A stretch of DNA of 64,000 nt. Source: Kryptolebias marmoratus. Taxonomy: Eukaryota > Chordata > Actinopteri > Cyprinodontiformes > Rivulidae. The notes under the pieces were generated by a model. It made no database searches. It saw nothing but the letters and a program-made list of their open reading frames with translations, and was not told the origin of the DNA. The translations under genes were made by a program, and so were the position numbers. The stretch is taken from assembly GCF_001649575.2 (NCBI RefSeq), contig NC_051433.1, positions 11,296,588 to 11,360,587 on the forward strand, read 5' to 3'. This document shows positions 61,898-64,000 of this stretch, one piece after another (positions within the stretch are counted from its first letter, which is position 1; the number at the start of each line of letters is the position of its first letter).

Positions 61898-64000
61898 GTA
61901 AGGTGGACGCCGAGCACAGCCGGGCATTTTCGCACGCTTTTGCCGGGGACGATTTCACGCGCGTTAGCTGGGGGAACTGTGGCCGAATCGGGCTGCCCGG
62001 GGGTGGGGTAGCATTAGTTAGCATCGGTTAGCTAACGTTTTATAATGAGCCTCTAATACGGGAGTTTCTGCAGGGGTGGTGGTGGTGGGGGGTGATAGCT
62101 GAGGGTTTTCTTTTTCTTTTTTTTTTTTTTTTTTGCAGAGATTGCCTCCCGTAACTTGCACCCAGTCAGTACAGAAAAAGAAAAAGGTTTAGCGCAATTT
62201 TAACGTGAATAAACTGTCCTGGGTGCTGTTTAGATAACTTCAACCAGTCAGGCTGCTGTCACTGGCGGCCCCGTGGAGGTGCTTTCTCGGCCTAAAAATA
62301 CGGATCTGTGAACCCGCTGGATAGTTGTGTCATGAGGGAAGGCAGCAGAAGTAAAACAAAAATAAATAAATACAATGTACGCCAACTTCACTGTGTTTGT
62401 TTAAATGTGTAGCGTGCCGTTCTGAGACGTGAAAGATGTTGCACACTCGCTGGGCTGGAACAATAAAAAGTCCCGTAAAACAACATTTTACCGTCAAAAT
62501 ATCTGTAGGTGACGGAAACAGATAATCTGCCACTAAGAGTCCACTCTCATGTCGGCTGTGTTGCAAATTAATCTATATATTTGTATATAAACACCTACAG
62601 GATATGTAAAGCCTTACTCTTGTGGGTGCGTTAACACCCCTTTTTTTAAAAAACAAGCCTAATAATACTTTAGCCTCGCTGCAACAATGCATAGTTTTTA
62701 TTCACTTTTTAATTTTTACTAAACGTATAGGCTTTTGCCTGCAATACAGTGGGTTGGGTATGAAAACATCTCAGGCTCTGTCACTGCATTTGTTGCTTAC
62801 TGAAGTGAAACAGGCCATTACCGCCCGACCTTGCAGGGTTTTTTTCCTGTTTGTTTGTTTGTTTGTTTCAGTTTACAAGATTAAAAACAACCTGACAAGC
62901 AAAACACGCGGACAGGCCGTTAATTAGATCAGGCCGGGAAGCGTAGCGTTTTAACCAGATTGTCGGTGTGGAAGTAAGTGGATTTGTGCAGGCCGGTAAA
63001 CAAGCAGGTTTTCAGGGTTTATCCGGTGCTCGCCGAGCTAACTAACTAGCGCCTCGGCGTAATTGCGGAAGAGCGGCGGAGCCTTCCCTGAAGTGGCCGC
63101 GGTTTCGTTGTTTTACATGGGGCGAACGAAGCTGTTTGCCTGGTTCGACCGATCACCCTCTCTTTTTTTCTTTATTATCCCCCCCCCCCTTTTCATCTAC
63201 GAAACATCGACGCACAATCAGGAACGGAGCGGTGTGCAGTTTCCGCACCGAATAGCAGCTCTGCCCTGCCTACAGGCCTCGTCGTCGGGGCTGTTAGCAT
63301 GTCGGCTAACTAGCAGACAGCAGTCTGCAAGATGGCGTTTAGCTGCATCCTCTCAGATTTCCATCAGTCGCTGCTCTGTGCACTTTGATTAAAACACACA
63401 CAGTCCACCCCTCAGTTAGCCTTCCCGCACTACTACATACAATTGCCACAAAAAAATAAAAATGCCCGTCTTGAAATGGCACCTTTTGGTTATTCTGTCC
63501 CAACTAAGAGGAACAACAAACTGAAAGGATTATCTAACAGACATGTAAATGCAATGCAAATGATCTGATTTGTTTCTAACAGTGTTGTAGGCAAACCACA
63601 CTGCTGCACACAGCTTCTACACCTCAGTGCTGGATAAATACAAGCACAGCAAACTTAATAAATATATCTCGTTTTCACATCTGTGACAAAAAACGTCCTT
63701 GTTACTCCTGATTGTACCAGCTCCTATTAATATATACATATATATTCGATTACTTTCAGTTGTCCATGAGTTTCGAAGATTGCAGATTTGCTTTTTTTTT
63801 AGTTTGTAAGAAGAAGAGGAGTCCAGAATCTGGTCATACAGGAGAGCTGAGCAGTGGTTATTAGCAGCAGCTGGAAATCCGGGCACTTTCACAAAGCAAG
63901 TGCCTGGATTTGTTGTTTTGTGTATAAAAGAACTGAGATTAGATTCATCCTTTTATAATTCTGAAAACATATTCTTAATGCCTACTCTGGCTTTGCTACT
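61898..64000 (+). other. Putative first intron, CpG-rich patches
   Basis: No coding exon is recognised. CpG-rich DNA occurs at 62990-63330, with a T run at 62109-62134, a (GTTT)4 run at 62852-62868 and A/T-rich unique sequence after 63400. The direction is inferred only from the donor at 61898. Confidence 0.4.

Overview
This window looks like part of a teleost fish nuclear chromosome. The genes are split into many short exons with GT-AG introns. Vertebrate orthologues can be read directly from the exons. The introns and spacers hold fish-type DNA transposons (hAT, Tc1/mariner), SINE/LINE-like fragments, microsatellites and two N-gaps. I see no prokaryotic or organellar features, no CRISPR array and no tRNA or rRNA gene.

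Layout, left to right. (1) 1-13.9 kb: the 3' part of cacna2d2 (+ strand), the alpha2delta-2 subunit of voltage-gated calcium channels, with 15 coding exons (4647-10040) and a long 3' UTR; 1-4646 is an upstream intron carrying a 1.18-kb non-autonomous hAT element. (2) 13.9-17.9 kb: abhd14b (- strand), tail-to-tail with cacna2d2, with three coding exons (211 aa) and a 5' non-coding exon. (3) 17.9-30.2 kb: mst1 (+ strand), encoding hepatocyte growth factor-like protein/MSP. It is complete in 18 coding exons (708 aa): signal peptide, PAN domain, four kringles and a catalytically dead serine-protease domain. mst1 and abhd14b diverge from a short shared 5' region with an HNF1-like palindrome. (4) 30.2-33.8 kb: non-coding. 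(5) 33.8-49.4 kb: an HMGA-family gene (+ strand), with a GA-repeat-bearing 5' region, five coding exons (115 aa, three AT-hooks) and 3' sequence with let-7 seed matches. A Tc1-like remnant lies in its first intron. (6) 49.5-52.7 kb: the orthologue of human C3orf18 (- strand), a small single-pass membrane protein in four coding exons (166 aa), tail-to-tail with hmga. (7) 52.7-61.0 kb: mostly non-coding and repeat-rich, with one orphan candidate 3'-terminal exon and a broken Tc1-like element that runs into a gap. (8) 61.3-64 kb: a CpG-rich block that looks like the promoter and first non-coding exon of a further + strand gene.

The human counterparts CACNA2D2, C3orf18, MST1 and ABHD14B all lie on 3p21, so this is a conserved vertebrate linkage block; the HMGA gene is the member with no counterpart there in human. 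The genes do not form a pathway. Their arrangement (two convergent pairs with poly(A) signals 50-90 bp apart, and one close divergent pair) is the most structured aspect of the window. I found no convincing undescribed biological system; the best leads are listed as findings. All exon joins were checked by hand for frame continuity and splice dinucleotides; family assignments rest on recalled human proteins, not on a database search.
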